Origin: Saccharobesus litoralis
GTDB taxonomy: Bacteria; Pseudomonadota; Gammaproteobacteria; Enterobacterales; Alteromonadaceae
DNA: 64,000 nucleotides
Direction of reading: 5' to 3'
NCBI RefSeq assembly: GCF_003063625.1
Contig: NZ_CP026604.1
Location: forward strand, 2,294,001-2,358,000
The notes below the pieces were generated by a model. It saw only the letters and a program-made list of their open reading frames with translations, had not been told where the DNA came from and did no database searches. This document shows positions 1-9,090 of the stretch, in pieces (the stretch's first letter is position 1; every line of letters begins with the position of its first letter). A program made the position numbers and the translations under genes.

Positions 1-37
1 GCGAACTTGAAATCAGTACCGTGATTACTAACACGAA

Positions 38-961
38 CTAGTATCCGTTTTTGTTAGTTATGCGCCTCAAGGTTTCAATGCCATTATCTATCATGTACTT
101 TTCAAACGCTTTTGATAGCAAACTTGGTGAACGCTTTACGTGTTTCACCAAGTACCAACTATTTTGAATTGGAAACTTTTCAACATTCAGTTTTATTAAA
201 CCTGGCACTTGCCCATAATCTAAAGTATGGCGACTGAGTATTGATAAGCCCAACCCAGCGGCAACCGCATACTTTATCGCTTCATTACTTTCAATAGTCA
301 TTTTTTCGTTGAAGGTAACGCCATGGGTTTGAAAAAACTCCTCTATACTGCGGCGCGTACCCGAGCCTTGCTCCCGCATAATAAGCGGATAGTGTGATAG
401 ACGCGCTAAGCTAATACTTTCTTGTTGGGCTAATTCATGTCGCTCGGGTGCAACCACCACAAGTTCATTATCAAGAAAAGGTTGCGTTTCAATATCAACA
501 TCTTCTGGGGTGTGGCTAAAAAAGTAAAAGTCATCTTCATTGGTATTAAGCCTTTTAATCACTTCTTTACGGTTACCTATTTTCAATTGAATATCAATTT
601 TAGGGTGTTGCTTACAAAACGCGCCTAATAACAAAGGTAAAAAATACTTGGCTGTAGAAACTACACTTAGTTTTAACGTTCCAGAGTTAAGGCCTTTGAT
701 ATCATCCAATTTGATACTCAAGTTTTTAAAGCTATTGTCGATTTCATCTGCACATTCTAATAGCGCTCTGCCCGCTTCTGTCAATTCCAGTTTTTTGCCT
801 TTTGCTCGATACACAGGCAAACCGACGGTCTCTGTTAAGTTTTTCAGTTGAATCGATACCGAAGGTTGTGAAATGTGCAATTGCTCTGCCACTACAGAGA
901 TACGATTAAACTCATCTAATGCTTTAACTAATTGCAATTGTCTAAAAGTAGGCGCCTTCAT
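38..961 (-). CDS. LysR-type transcriptional regulator, CbbR-like
   Basis: DNA-binding regulator of the LysR family, 307 residues, the usual family length. The N-terminal winged helix-turn-helix (about residues 1-65) contains the recognition-helix segment HISQPSVSIQLKNL. The effector domain begins near residue 90 with VSTAKYFLPLLLGAF and GNRKEV, a pattern typical of the CbbR/YeiE branch that responds to small metabolites. The ATG at 961 is the only start that keeps the complete HTH. No RuBisCO genes are nearby, so the ligand and targets are unknown. It is transcribed away from ppc and separated from it by a MITE-like repeat; regulation of ppc is possible but not shown. Confidence 0.88.
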   Translation of the reverse strand: MKAPTFRQLQLVKALDEFNRISVVAEQLHISQPSVSIQLKNLTETVGLPVYRAKGKKLELTEAGRALLECADEIDNSFKNLSIKLDDIKGLNSGTLKLSVVSTAKYFLPLLLGAFCKQHPKIDIQLKIGNRKEVIKRLNTNEDDFYFFSHTPEDVDIETQPFLDNELVVVAPERHELAQQESISLARLSHYPLIMREQGSGTRRSIEEFFQTHGVTFNEKMTIESNEAIKYAVAAGLGLSILSRHTLDYGQVPGLIKLNVEKFPIQNSWYLVKHVKRSPSLLSKAFEKYMIDNGIETLRRITNKNGY

Positions 962-1165
962 ATAAATCTTTATCTATTAAAATCATAGTTAATATATATT
1001 GGAATTAATTTAATGGCGAATTTAAACTGCTGACTAATCGATAATGCAATGTGGTGTGAACATTGCTTTTGAACTGTTTGTGATTCGATACGTAAAACCA
1101 AGCTTAGAGTTGCTTTCCCAAATATTGAAAACATAGCTCGCCAGTGACGGTTTAGAGTGTGCATT

Positions 1166-1389
1166 TATAGTCAAAGCGATCAGGTTTTAGGGGAAGCCGT
1201 CAAAGCTACCGCATCCGTGCTCACGCTCCTTACCTACATCCATGTAGGCAAGCTTCGAGACCCCATGAGCATATGCTCTACTATGTGATTGGGGCTGCCT
1301 AAAGGGATTTAGGTAGTAGGACGACGCAGGAGCCAAAGTCGAGAGTAAGCGCTGACAATGAACCATAAGACCTGAGCGAGAAGACTATA
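1166..1389 (+). mobile_element. MITE-like repeat, family 1, full-length copy
   Basis: A 224-bp non-coding element. Its left end TATAGTCAAAGCGATCAGG and the inverse of its right end (TATAGTCTTCTCGCTCAGG) form an imperfect 19-bp terminal inverted repeat bounded by TA. An internal 12-bp palindrome GAGCATATGCTC lies at 1267-1278. A nearly identical copy is at 38037-38261, an expanded one at 19066-19669, and deleted ones at 10029-10155 (inverted) and 62138-62226. TA-bounded ends suggest mobilisation by an IS630/mariner-type transposase, but none is present here. This copy ends 67 bp before the ppc start codon, so it may carry or displace the ppc promoter. Confidence 0.8.
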
Positions 1390-1456
1390 TGTGCACCTAT
1401 TGATGTAACAACTAATTCGTAAATAAGTAAGCGGTATTAACTGCTGCGGAGGAAAC

Positions 1457-4018
1457 ATGTTAGAAACGATATCCGGCAACATCAGAAAGCTAGGGGCGTC
1501 TTTAGGCCAAACGATAGCCAATGACCAAGGCGAGTATTGGGTCAATAACATTGAACAAGTACGAAAATTAGGTCGTAGTGTGACTCAAAATGAGCGCGAC
1601 GCTATTGGCAAATTACAACGCATTATCAAAGGCTGCTCTGAGCAAGAACTCTTGATATATGCTCGTGCCTTTAGCCAATTTTTAAACTTGTTAAATATTG
1701 CAGAACAACAATATACCACCAGTGAGAAAGGTTTAATTGAACTCGATCTACCTCATCCTTTAGCTTCATTATCTAGCAAGCTGGAAGGCAAAAATGTCGA
1801 CGATATTAAAAAAGCTTTCGACAAATTGCACATAGAGCTCGTTTTGACTGCTCACCCCACGGAAGTTAATCGCCGTACCTTCATTCATAAATATCATGAA
1901 ATTGCAGAAGAGCTACCAGATGAAGAGCAAGAGTTAAGCCCGCGCGTTGAAGAATTGATCGAGCAAGCATGGCATACAAATCAAATTCGTAGTAAGCGCC
2001 CTTCTCCCCTTGATGAGTCACGTTGGGGATTAAATGCTATTGCCGATAGTTTATGGGATTCCGTGCCGCAATTTGTCAGAGAATTAGACGAACTAGCGAA
2101 AGAGCTTACCGGCGAGCCTTTACCAAAAACCTTTATGCCAATCACCATGGCAAGTTGGCAAGGTGGTGACAGAGATGGTAACCCATTTGTCACAGCTCAA
2201 CTCAGTGATCGCGCGATCACTCAAGCAAGGTTAAGAGCTGCTGAACTCTATTTAGTCGACTTTGAAAAACTGTATTTAGAACTATCTATGCATAAAGCCG
2301 ATAGTTTTTTAATTGAAGCTGATATTACGCAAATTGGACCTTACCGCTACTGTCTGCGTAAAGTCATTCGTAAATTACAAGACAGTATTGCGTTATTAAA
2401 AGAAGGGAAAACAGAGGGAGCAATTTGTAGTGCGGATGAATTGTTAACTCCACTATACCAATGTCGTGAAAGTTTACTAACGGTAGGCCTACACTCAGTT
2501 GCCAACTCACATATTTTGGATTTGATCAGAAAAGTTCAATGTTTTGGCATCTCACTAGTCAAATTAGATATCCGTCAACATAGTGAACGTCACGATGCAA
2601 CGTTAGCAGAAATAACGCAAGCATTAGGTTTAGGTGATTACCTGCAATGGTCAGAACAAGAGCGCGTCGACTTTCTCTTAAAAGAGCTATCGAACCCTCG
2701 TCCTCTACTACCTAAAGGAGAATGGACACCGGATACACAGGAAGTTTTAGATACCTTCTATATGATTGCATCTCAACCACAAGAAGCGATGGGGATTTAT
2801 ATTATTTCCATGGCCAGCCAAGTAAGTGATGTACTGGTTGTTAACTTATTGATGAAGGCAACAGGGGTATCTTGGGATATGCCAATTGCACCTTTATTCG
2901 AAACGCTGGATGACTTAAATAATGCCACTCAAGTTATGGGGGAATTATTAAAAGTTGCAAGCTATGTTGAACGTTGTAAACACCAACACTATGTGATGAT
3001 AGGTTATAGTGATTCAGCTAAAGATGCTGGGGTACTAGCCGCAACTTGGGCTCAGTATCAAGCACAAGAGTCCTTAGTTGCCTTATTCGAGAAAAACGAC
3101 GTGGAACTAAAATTGTTCCATGGCCGTGGCGGCACAATTGGTCGAGGTGGAGGTCCAGCTCATGCGGCTGTTGCATCACAACCGCCAGGTTCGCTAGATG
3201 GTGGATTACGCGTCACTGAACAAGGTGAAACGATCCGCCACAAGTATGGTTTACCTCGTTTAGCCGTTAGAAGCTTACACCTGTACGCCAGCGCAATATT
3301 GGAAAGCTTAATTACACCGCCACCAGCACCTAAGCAAGAATGGCGTGATTTAATGGATCAAATGGCTGAACAAAGCTGTGACGTTTATCGAGACTATATT
3401 CGAGGTCAGGATGCGTTTGTACGCTATTTTAGACAAGCAACACCAGAACAAGAGCTATCATCTTTGCCACTCGGTTCTCGTCCAAGTAAGCGTAAATCTG
3501 ATGGTGGAATTGAATCGTTACGGGCTATCCCATGGATATTTGCGTGGAGCCAGAACCGTTTAGTCGTACCGAGTTGGTTAGGATTAGGCCAAGCCATTGC
3601 CGATTTCTACCAAGAAAATGCGGGATTAATGCGGGAAATGCTCACTAACTGGCCTTACTTTAAAGCGCGTATTTCATTAACAGAAATGGTGTATTTAAAA
3701 TCAGATTCAGATATTTCTGCTTTATATGACAGCGAATTAGTCGAGCCGGAGTTGCAAGATTTAGGCGCTAAATTACGCACTCAATTAAAACAAGACGAAC
3801 AGTCCATTTTAACTCTACTTGATCAAACAGAGATCATGCAAAATGACCAATGGAATTTGAACTCGTTTAATTTACGTCAACAATACTTAGTGCCTTTACA
3901 CATTATGCAAGTTGAGGCGTTAAAGCGGCTACGCGAAAAGCCTGAACACCCTGAATGTGAGCAAGTGTTAATGGTGACTATGGCGGGTGTTGCTACTGGT
4001 ATGCGTAATACGGGTTAA
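1457..4018 (+). CDS. ppc: Phosphoenolpyruvate carboxylase
   Basis: Cytoplasmic anaplerotic enzyme that carboxylates phosphoenolpyruvate with bicarbonate to oxaloacetate. It has 853 residues (E. coli enzyme 883). Visible signatures are the catalytic-histidine motif LTAHPTEVNRRT at residues 130-141 (His133), GYSDSAKDAG, the glycine loop FHGRGGTIGRGGGP, the GSRPSKRKSDGG segment and the conserved C-terminal MRNTG. The ATG at 1457 follows a strong ribosome binding site, GGAGG, five bases upstream. It is monocistronic. A family 1 MITE lies just upstream and a small hairpin (4055-4073) without a T-run lies downstream. Confidence 0.98.
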   Translation: MLETISGNIRKLGASLGQTIANDQGEYWVNNIEQVRKLGRSVTQNERDAIGKLQRIIKGCSEQELLIYARAFSQFLNLLNIAEQQYTTSEKGLIELDLPHPLASLSSKLEGKNVDDIKKAFDKLHIELVLTAHPTEVNRRTFIHKYHEIAEELPDEEQELSPRVEELIEQAWHTNQIRSKRPSPLDESRWGLNAIADSLWDSVPQFVRELDELAKELTGEPLPKTFMPITMASWQGGDRDGNPFVTAQLSDRAITQARLRAAELYLVDFEKLYLELSMHKADSFLIEADITQIGPYRYCLRKVIRKLQDSIALLKEGKTEGAICSADELLTPLYQCRESLLTVGLHSVANSHILDLIRKVQCFGISLVKLDIRQHSERHDATLAEITQALGLGDYLQWSEQERVDFLLKELSNPRPLLPKGEWTPDTQEVLDTFYMIASQPQEAMGIYIISMASQVSDVLVVNLLMKATGVSWDMPIAPLFETLDDLNNATQVMGELLKVASYVERCKHQHYVMIGYSDSAKDAGVLAATWAQYQAQESLVALFEKNDVELKLFHGRGGTIGRGGGPAHAAVASQPPGSLDGGLRVTEQGETIRHKYGLPRLAVRSLHLYASAILESLITPPPAPKQEWRDLMDQMAEQSCDVYRDYIRGQDAFVRYFRQATPEQELSSLPLGSRPSKRKSDGGIESLRAIPWIFAWSQNRLVVPSWLGLGQAIADFYQENAGLMREMLTNWPYFKARISLTEMVYLKSDSDISALYDSELVEPELQDLGAKLRTQLKQDEQSILTLLDQTEIMQNDQWNLNSFNLRQQYLVPLHIMQVEALKRLREKPEHPECEQVLMVTMAGVATGMRNTG

Positions 4019-4054
4019 TGTTTGATAGAGCTGAGCTAGCTATATACGTTAATT

Positions 4055-4073
4055 GGCAGGTGTAATACCTGCC
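4055..4073. terminator. Hairpin between convergent ppc and DUF1488 genes
   Basis: A perfect 7-bp stem (GGCAGGT/ACCTGCC) with a 5-nt loop lies between the 3' ends of ppc and the DUF1488 gene. No clear T-run follows on either strand, so it may be a weak bidirectional terminator or only an mRNA 3'-end protector. Confidence 0.4.
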
Positions 4074-4078
4074 CAACA

Positions 4079-4312
4079 TTAATCAATAGTAATCTCATTG
4101 GAGTTTGGCTCGTTTTCATCGAGCCAGTCTTCAATTAACGCTTCAATATCAAATTGCAACATTGCCTTGTCGATTTCAGGATCCGTTTCTAGCAGTAATT
4201 CTTGGGCGATATTAAAGGTCAATGTCTGACCAGACAGCATACCGGTAACTTGCCAAACTCCGGTTTCCTGATTTAGGGTTAAGTCATCATTTAAGATAAA
4301 AGCTTGATTCAT
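4079..4312 (-). CDS. DUF1488 family protein (YrdB-like)
   Basis: Small acidic cytoplasmic protein of 77 residues with no signal peptide or membrane segment. The start MNQAFIL and a central beta-rich stretch (VWQVTGMLSGQTLTFNI) resemble the DUF1488 family, whose E. coli member YrdB is encoded next to aroE. Here too the gene follows aroE by only 12 bp, so the two are almost certainly one operon. Its biochemical function is unknown. The assignment rests on weak sequence similarity plus the conserved gene order. Confidence 0.72.
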   Translation of the reverse strand: MNQAFILNDDLTLNQETGVWQVTGMLSGQTLTFNIAQELLLETDPEIDKAMLQFDIEALIEDWLDENEPNSNEITID

Positions 4313-4324
4313 TTTTTAACCTTG

Positions 4325-5146
4325 CTACTGAGTGAGTTGATCACGCATTTCAGTTAATACTTTGCGTACATCAGGTTTTTTACCGTGCCAGATATAAAAG
4401 CTCTCCGCTGCCTGTCCAATTAACATACCTAAACCGTCAATTGCGGTTGCAACATTATTGTCTTTCGCCCACGTGACAAAGGTCGTGTCTTGATTTTTAT
4501 AAGACATGTCGTAAGCAAATGTCTGACTATTAAAAATAGTTGCGGGAACAGGAGGTAATTCAAAAGTTAAGCTAGATGAGCTTGAATTAATAACCAAATC
4601 GTACCCTTGAGTTTCCAACTCATCAGCTTGTAAAGCGACTACATTACCAAACTGGCTAAACTTTTCAGCCAAAGCTTGCGCACGACTATGGGTTCGATTA
4701 CACACAACAACTTGCTGTGGCTGACAATCTAATAAAGGTTTTAATACACCGCGAGCGGCACCGCCAGCACCAATTAATAAAATACGCGCGCCTTTTATCG
4801 GGGCTTTATGAATTGTCAGATCTAACACCAAACCTGGACCGTCTGTTGTATCACCATTGATAGTGCCATCGTCATTTAAGGTCAAGGTATTAACTGCCTC
4901 TGAAAGCTTGGCAAGCTCAGTAAGATTGTCAGCCATATCAAAAGCATCGCCTTTAAAGGGAGCTGTTACATTGGCACCTTTACCACCTTGACTGCGTAGC
5001 CGATCAACTGCGGCTTTAAACTCACCTATCTCAGCTAAACGCTTGTCATAATCAAGCTGCATATCAAATTGCGCAGCAAAAGCTTGATGAATTTGCGGAG
5101 ATTTGGATTGCTCAATAGGGTTACCAAAAACAGTGTATTTATTCAT
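4325..5146 (-). CDS. aroE: Shikimate dehydrogenase (NADP+)
   Basis: Reduces 3-dehydroshikimate to shikimate in the aromatic amino acid pathway, in the cytoplasm. It has 273 residues, the normal length. The N-terminal substrate domain has the SKSP motif (residues 14-17), catalytic Lys65 in NVTAPFK and Asp102 in GDTTDGPG. The Rossmann NADP domain begins with GAGGAARG around residue 127, followed by the NRTHSRA adenosine-phosphate-binding loop typical of NADP-specific AroE. It is the first gene of a two-gene operon with the DUF1488 gene and is divergent from the truncated haemoglobin gene. Confidence 0.97.
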   Translation of the reverse strand: MNKYTVFGNPIEQSKSPQIHQAFAAQFDMQLDYDKRLAEIGEFKAAVDRLRSQGGKGANVTAPFKGDAFDMADNLTELAKLSEAVNTLTLNDDGTINGDTTDGPGLVLDLTIHKAPIKGARILLIGAGGAARGVLKPLLDCQPQQVVVCNRTHSRAQALAEKFSQFGNVVALQADELETQGYDLVINSSSSSLTFELPPVPATIFNSQTFAYDMSYKNQDTTFVTWAKDNNVATAIDGLGMLIGQAAESFYIWHGKKPDVRKVLTEMRDQLTQ

Positions 5147-5320
5147 AACTCACGAAAAGGCCAATAAAAATTTGCGGCTATTATACTCAATGCGATCCAT
5201 GGCGCTGTACTTTTTTAAAACGAGTGTGCAAACGCGGCTATAAATGACGCTATTCATTTCATACAAGGTCGGTAAATCGATATAATAATTGTCAACGAAT
5301 AATTAATTGATGGGTCCGCC

Positions 5321-5743
5321 ATGCTGGGACTAAATAAGATTTTTGCAAAACGCCAAGATCCCACTTACCGCGCAACTTTGTATTTTAAAATTGGTGAAGA
5401 ACAAGGCACACGAGCATTAGCAAACCGTTTCTACGATATTATGTTAACAGCGCCTGAAGCCGCAGAATTGTTAGCCATTCACCCTCAACCTATGGACTCT
5501 ATTCGTGAACGTTTTTTTGAATTTTTATCAGGCTGGCTAGGCGGGCCGCCGTTATTTGAACAAAAATATGGCCACCCCAGACTAAGAGCGCGCCACCTTC
5601 CATTTGAGGTCAATCAAAGCATGATTGACCAATGGTTGTTCTGTATGAATAAAGCATTAGAAAAAGAAGTGAAAGACCTGCGGGCGCGCAAGGCAATCAA
5701 ACAGGCAATCACTCCGTTAGCACAACATATGCTCAATTGTTAA
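5321..5743 (+). CDS. Group II truncated haemoglobin
   Basis: A 140-residue two-over-two globin, cytoplasmic, expected to bind haem and O2 or NO. The hallmark segment WLGGPPLFEQKYGHPRLRAR around residues 72-91 holds the family pattern (GGP, Y-G-H-P-x-L-R-x-R-H) that leads into HLPF with the proximal histidine region. The conserved C-terminal Trp helix (MIDQWLFCMNKAL) is present. The ATG at 5321 is the first in frame with the globin fold. The gene is divergent from aroE and convergent with the NhaD-type antiporter, 13 bp apart. Roles in NO detoxification or oxygen handling are known for the family but not shown here. Confidence 0.9.
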   Translation: MLGLNKIFAKRQDPTYRATLYFKIGEEQGTRALANRFYDIMLTAPEAAELLAIHPQPMDSIRERFFEFLSGWLGGPPLFEQKYGHPRLRARHLPFEVNQSMIDQWLFCMNKALEKEVKDLRARKAIKQAITPLAQHMLNC

Positions 5744-5756
5744 ACGGTTAAGTCAA

Positions 5757-7094
5757 CTAAAGGTCAATAAACAAATAATCGTAGCCGAGCCATAAAAACA
5801 AGCTGCATATAATCAGGGTAATAAGCATGGCTGGAGTGCCTTTCTTTACCCATAACCCTGGCGTGATAGCAAGCTCGGGTTGCCCCTTGTTGCGCGCCAA
5901 CCTTTCTGAGATAGTGACTATATAAACATTGGCGGTAGAGCCGATATGCGAGCCATTGCCGCCCATGCCTACACCCATTGCAAGCGCCCACCACATCACA
6001 CTGACATTTACCCCTTCTTGTTGCAGCCCTGCAAGCACAGGGATCATAGCTGCAGTAAAAGGAATATTATCAATCAACGCTGATAGAATTGCCGCTACCC
6101 ATAACAATATTAGTGCTGCGATTAATGGTTGCTCGACAATAATAGGCTTAAATTGCTGGCCTAATACCTGCAATAAACCTGAATGTTCAACCCCACCGAT
6201 AACAATGAAAAGTGAAATAAAAAACATCAGCAAAGGGGTTTCTAAATGCTGAGTAACACCTTCAAGTTCAATATGCTTTGACATAAAAAGCAACAGAGTT
6301 AAACAAGCTGCCGCAACTAGCCAAGGTTGCCAACCAATATGGTGATGAAAAATAAACAACACCACCATAACAAACAGTACAAACAAGCACTTATGCCACA
6401 GTCTCTTGTTAGTAAAATGTACATCCTTTTGCTCAACAACAGCCGCAGTTTGGCTAAGCTCCTTAGCAAACAAAGATTTCATTGCTAATAAAATCCCCAG
6501 CCAAGCTAATAAAACAGGAGGCCCCATATGGATAATAAAAGTATTAAAATCAATACCCGCGACTGAACCTATCATCAAGTTAGGCGGATCACCAACCAAA
6601 GTTGCAACGCCTCCTGTATCAGACAATAATGCAGAAGCAAGTAAATAAGGAATAGGCGACACTTTCATACGTTGGCAAATCAAAATGATTAGTGGACCAA
6701 AAATAATCACAGTGGTGACATTATCCAACAACAAAGAAATAACCGTAACGGCCGTGCCTAATAGGACCAAAAGTTTAAATTGATGACCCCCACTGATGTT
6801 GGCCAGTGTATTTGCAAGGTGCTCAAAGCCTCCCGTACTGATCATAATTGATACTATGATCATCATAATGCCAAGTAAAAATACAACGTTCCAATCAATA
6901 GCGTCTATCGCTAAAGAAGGGGAATAAAAACCATAGATTTGACCCGCTACTATAATCGCTCCAGCGCCAGCCATAGCAAACTTAGCGCGATCAATACCGT
7001 GAAAATGTTCTGTAAAAATACCTAAAAAGGTGAAAATTAAAATTAACCCAGCAACGTACATGGGTTGTGTAAGTTCTAGCACAATTTTTTCCAA
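5757..7094 (-). CDS. ArsB/NhaD-family sodium:proton antiporter
   Basis: Inner-membrane protein of 445 residues with about 11-12 hydrophobic helices. Family hallmarks are LLDNVTTVIIFGPL (charged residue in a broken helix), the repeat-1 loop GGVATLVGDPPNLMIGS, and the matching second-repeat segments LIDNIPFTAAM and GMGGNGSHIGSTANV, which together form the inverted ion-binding site of the IT superfamily. NhaD proteins exchange Na+ or Li+ for H+, which would suit a marine organism; an anion substrate as in ArsB cannot be excluded. The start codon is TTG at 7094; no stronger start is visible upstream. Confidence 0.85.
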   Translation of the reverse strand: MEKIVLELTQPMYVAGLILIFTFLGIFTEHFHGIDRAKFAMAGAGAIIVAGQIYGFYSPSLAIDAIDWNVVFLLGIMMIIVSIMISTGGFEHLANTLANISGGHQFKLLVLLGTAVTVISLLLDNVTTVIIFGPLIILICQRMKVSPIPYLLASALLSDTGGVATLVGDPPNLMIGSVAGIDFNTFIIHMGPPVLLAWLGILLAMKSLFAKELSQTAAVVEQKDVHFTNKRLWHKCLFVLFVMVVLFIFHHHIGWQPWLVAAACLTLLLFMSKHIELEGVTQHLETPLLMFFISLFIVIGGVEHSGLLQVLGQQFKPIIVEQPLIAALILLWVAAILSALIDNIPFTAAMIPVLAGLQQEGVNVSVMWWALAMGVGMGGNGSHIGSTANVYIVTISERLARNKGQPELAITPGLWVKKGTPAMLITLIICSLFLWLGYDYLFIDL

Positions 7095-7491
7095 ATTAAA
7101 TACGGCAAATCACCCATCTTGTTATAACCGATGTTTTGTATTGCCTAAATGATCCATAGCAAACGAAATGTTTATTTCGCCTGCCTATTTTCTAACTAAC
7201 CTAAACTCTGGTTAAGAATTGCGACGATGTTAATTTTTTATCATTAGTTTCAGTTAGTTAATGAGTTTTTGTAGCTAACATTCGTTATTTTATATTTCTG
7301 GAGAGAAGTTTGGGTCAAGGACAAAGATAATTGCTCCATGCATTATCTCCTTACCCTCCATCCATGGAGAGCAAGGCAAGTTTACGCGTCAATAGCTAGC
7401 CTATTGCAAGTAAACTTAACACCCAATTTTTTGCAATAGCTTGGCTCAAAGAGCCTCCAGAAAAGGATTTATTATCCAGAGTTGAGGTTAA
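7095..7491. other. Intergenic region with a nested hairpin
   Basis: No convincing gene is present in about 400 bp. A nested inverted repeat at 7378-7417 can fold as an outer 8-bp stem (AAGTTTAC/GTAAACTT) enclosing a 6-bp stem (CAATAG/CTATTG). It could belong to a small RNA or a decayed element; the sequence alone does not decide. Confidence 0.35.
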
Positions 7492-7761
7492 CTAATTTAG
7501 AGTAAGAGGTGGTGCGCGTATTAGCTGTTCAGCATCAACAGCACAAGAAAAAAGTGGAGAGTAAAATGAGGGAAAGTCGAAATAACTAGCTGAATGAAAA
7601 ACAAGAAAATGTGCGTTTTTAGGCGCATCAGCGTCTTCGTAATCAGTATTGAATTCACTAATTGCATATTCATAAGCGCTTTCAACAGATACATTATCTA
7701 TCGCCGTAAAAGCAAAAAGATTTACCAGTATAAGTAGAAGTGCTGCGAACTGACTAAACAA
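7492..7761 (-). CDS. Hypothetical small secreted protein (tentative)
   Basis: A possible 89-residue protein starting at a TTG. Its first 20 residues (FSQFAALLLILVNLFAFTAI) form a hydrophobic helix resembling a signal peptide, followed by an acidic segment and an aromatic-rich stretch (YFDFPSFYSPLF). I do not recognise a family. No good ribosome binding site is visible, and the gene lies alone in a gene-poor region beside the ParA module. It could equally be a chance reading frame. No function is proposed. Confidence 0.35.
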   Translation of the reverse strand: MFSQFAALLLILVNLFAFTAIDNVSVESAYEYAISEFNTDYEDADAPKNAHFLVFHSASYFDFPSFYSPLFSCAVDAEQLIRAPPLTLN

Positions 7762-8021
7762 AATTTATCGATATACACACAGTGCTGAATACGTGCAGCA
7801 TGCCACAATCGTGTTTAGCGGTAAATAGCTTTAAAATGAAGTTTGTGTAAACGCTCGAAGTCCTCTCTCTTTCGCTTAGATTCGCCCAGATTAGATTTGC
7901 TTAGAATAGTACGAACGTTACGAGCGAAGGGGATCTTGATTAACACGGCATGCTATCTCCGCCACCAAAGCAGAGGTTAAAATCAAAGACCTTCAATCTT
8001 AGATTTAACTATAACCGCTCA

Positions 8022-8771
8022 TTAGCTTCCCTCAAGCAGATCGAAAACCTCGCGCCATAAACTACGATAGTGAATAAACGCGGATTTGTTAGAGGCAAAT
8101 TCACCCAAGGGTAAACAATGTAGTCCCATTTTTTCTACATCTGAAGAAAATGGAATTGCGGCTTTGAGTAACCTTTTTTGAGTGTCTCGAAGGCGTGTCG
8201 ATGAATCCTTATGCATAGCTTTAGCCCGCTGCACCATAGATAAATACGGCACGATATTTTTAACTGGTAATTCATGTTCTTGGAAAAATGAATTTAATTG
8301 TTCAAGCGTGCGTTCTGACAAAGTAGTCGGTATGACAGGAACCAAGATCATATCCGCAGCGTTAAACACGTTTTCAGACAACAGGCTAATTGTCGGAGGG
8401 CAATCAAGTATTATCAGGTCGTAATTTTTCTTAAAGCCTTTTAACACACGTTGCAGTCGTGTTTGGGCTTTTTTCATTCCGCTCAGGTTGATATCAAAAG
8501 ATCGAAATGAAAGGTGGGCAGCTAATATATCAAGATTTTCAAACTCGGTAGATTTTACGTTTTTTAGTAAATTTTCGTATGCTTGAAAAAATCGCTCATC
8601 CCAAGCTTTCTTTTTTTGTTTAGCGCGAAAGTAAAATGTTGAAGCCCCTTGAGGATCCATATCGATCAACAAGGTCTTGACTCCCGCCTGAGCTGCAAAC
8701 CAAGCCATATTGACAGAAGTAGCAGTTTTGCCAACACCGCCTTTCATGCTGTAGCACGCTAATATTTTCAT
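8022..8771 (-). CDS. ParA/MinD-family partition ATPase
   Basis: A 249-residue deviant-Walker ATPase. The N-terminus holds the P-loop KGGVGKTATS (residues about 9-18), then the LLIDMDPQGAS switch (Walker A') and LIILDCPPT (Walker B). Such proteins form ATP-dependent nucleoid-bound gradients that position DNA or protein cargo. The gene lies 55 bp downstream of a 60-residue putative DNA-binding protein, an arrangement like plasmid type Ib partition operons (ParA with a small RHH ParG/ParB-like partner). It is not the usual chromosomal ParA beside rsmG/parB. The cargo is unknown; it may be a relic of an integrated plasmid or an orphan positioning system. Confidence 0.88.
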   Translation of the reverse strand: MKILACYSMKGGVGKTATSVNMAWFAAQAGVKTLLIDMDPQGASTFYFRAKQKKKAWDERFFQAYENLLKNVKSTEFENLDILAAHLSFRSFDINLSGMKKAQTRLQRVLKGFKKNYDLIILDCPPTISLLSENVFNAADMILVPVIPTTLSERTLEQLNSFFQEHELPVKNIVPYLSMVQRAKAMHKDSSTRLRDTQKRLLKAAIPFSSDVEKMGLHCLPLGEFASNKSAFIHYRSLWREVFDLLEGS

Positions 8772-8812
8772 ACTTTATTCACCGCTAATTTATGTTGTAG
8801 CTCTTTTTAGGA

Positions 8813-8828
8813 AACGATACCAATCGTT
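8813..8828. promoter_or_regulatory. Palindrome AACGAT-N4-ATCGTT between the partition genes
   Basis: A perfect 6-bp inverted repeat with a 4-nt spacer spans the end of the RHH-like gene and the gap before parA. Its position inside the partition operon makes it a candidate centromere-like site or operator for the small DNA-binding protein. This is inference from position and symmetry only. Confidence 0.35.
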
Positions 8829-9009
8829 ATTCATTCAACTCAATTTCACCCGCAATAAACCTTTCAACCAATTGCTCAAGGATCTTTTGCACCGAAGTAT
8901 CTTCTTCAATCGCTCTGATCTTTAACTGTTTTAATGTTTTGCTACGCAGTCGAAGCGAGGTATTTTTCTTACCGTCACCTACTTTTGTCCGCGCTTTCTC
9001 TTTAGGCAT
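8827..9009 (-). CDS. Small ribbon-helix-helix-like protein, putative ParA partner
   Basis: A 60-residue protein with a strongly basic N-terminus (MPKEKARTKVGDGKK) followed by a short strand NTSLRLRSKTLKQLK and two helices (IRAIEEDTSVQKILEQLVER). This is the layout of a ribbon-helix-helix DNA-binding dimer with a flexible basic tail, as in ParG/Omega-type centromere-binding proteins. The gene is immediately upstream of the ParA ATPase on the same strand, which supports a partition-partner role. A TGACGTCA-centred palindrome at 9028-9037 lies 18 bp before the ATG and could be its autoregulatory operator. The fold is inferred from pattern, not proven. Confidence 0.68.
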   Translation of the reverse strand: MPKEKARTKVGDGKKNTSLRLRSKTLKQLKIRAIEEDTSVQKILEQLVERFIAGEIELNE

Positions 9010-9027
9010 TACCCACCAGTCTCATTT

Positions 9028-9037
9028 ATGACGTCAT
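9028..9037. promoter_or_regulatory. Palindrome ATGACGTCAT upstream of the RHH-like gene
   Basis: A perfect 10-bp palindrome lies just upstream of the start codon of the putative RHH regulator. RHH partition proteins typically repress their own operon from sites in this position, so this is a candidate operator. No tandem copies were found. Confidence 0.35.
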
Positions 9038-9090
9038 GAATTCACAATGAAAAGGTAGCAGCACTTTAATGAAATTCAAGTACAGCCAAC

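Noticed and set aside
970-1164. A 64-residue frame between the LysR gene and the first MITE
   Set aside because: No ribosome binding site, no recognisable domain, and composition unlike real genes here.
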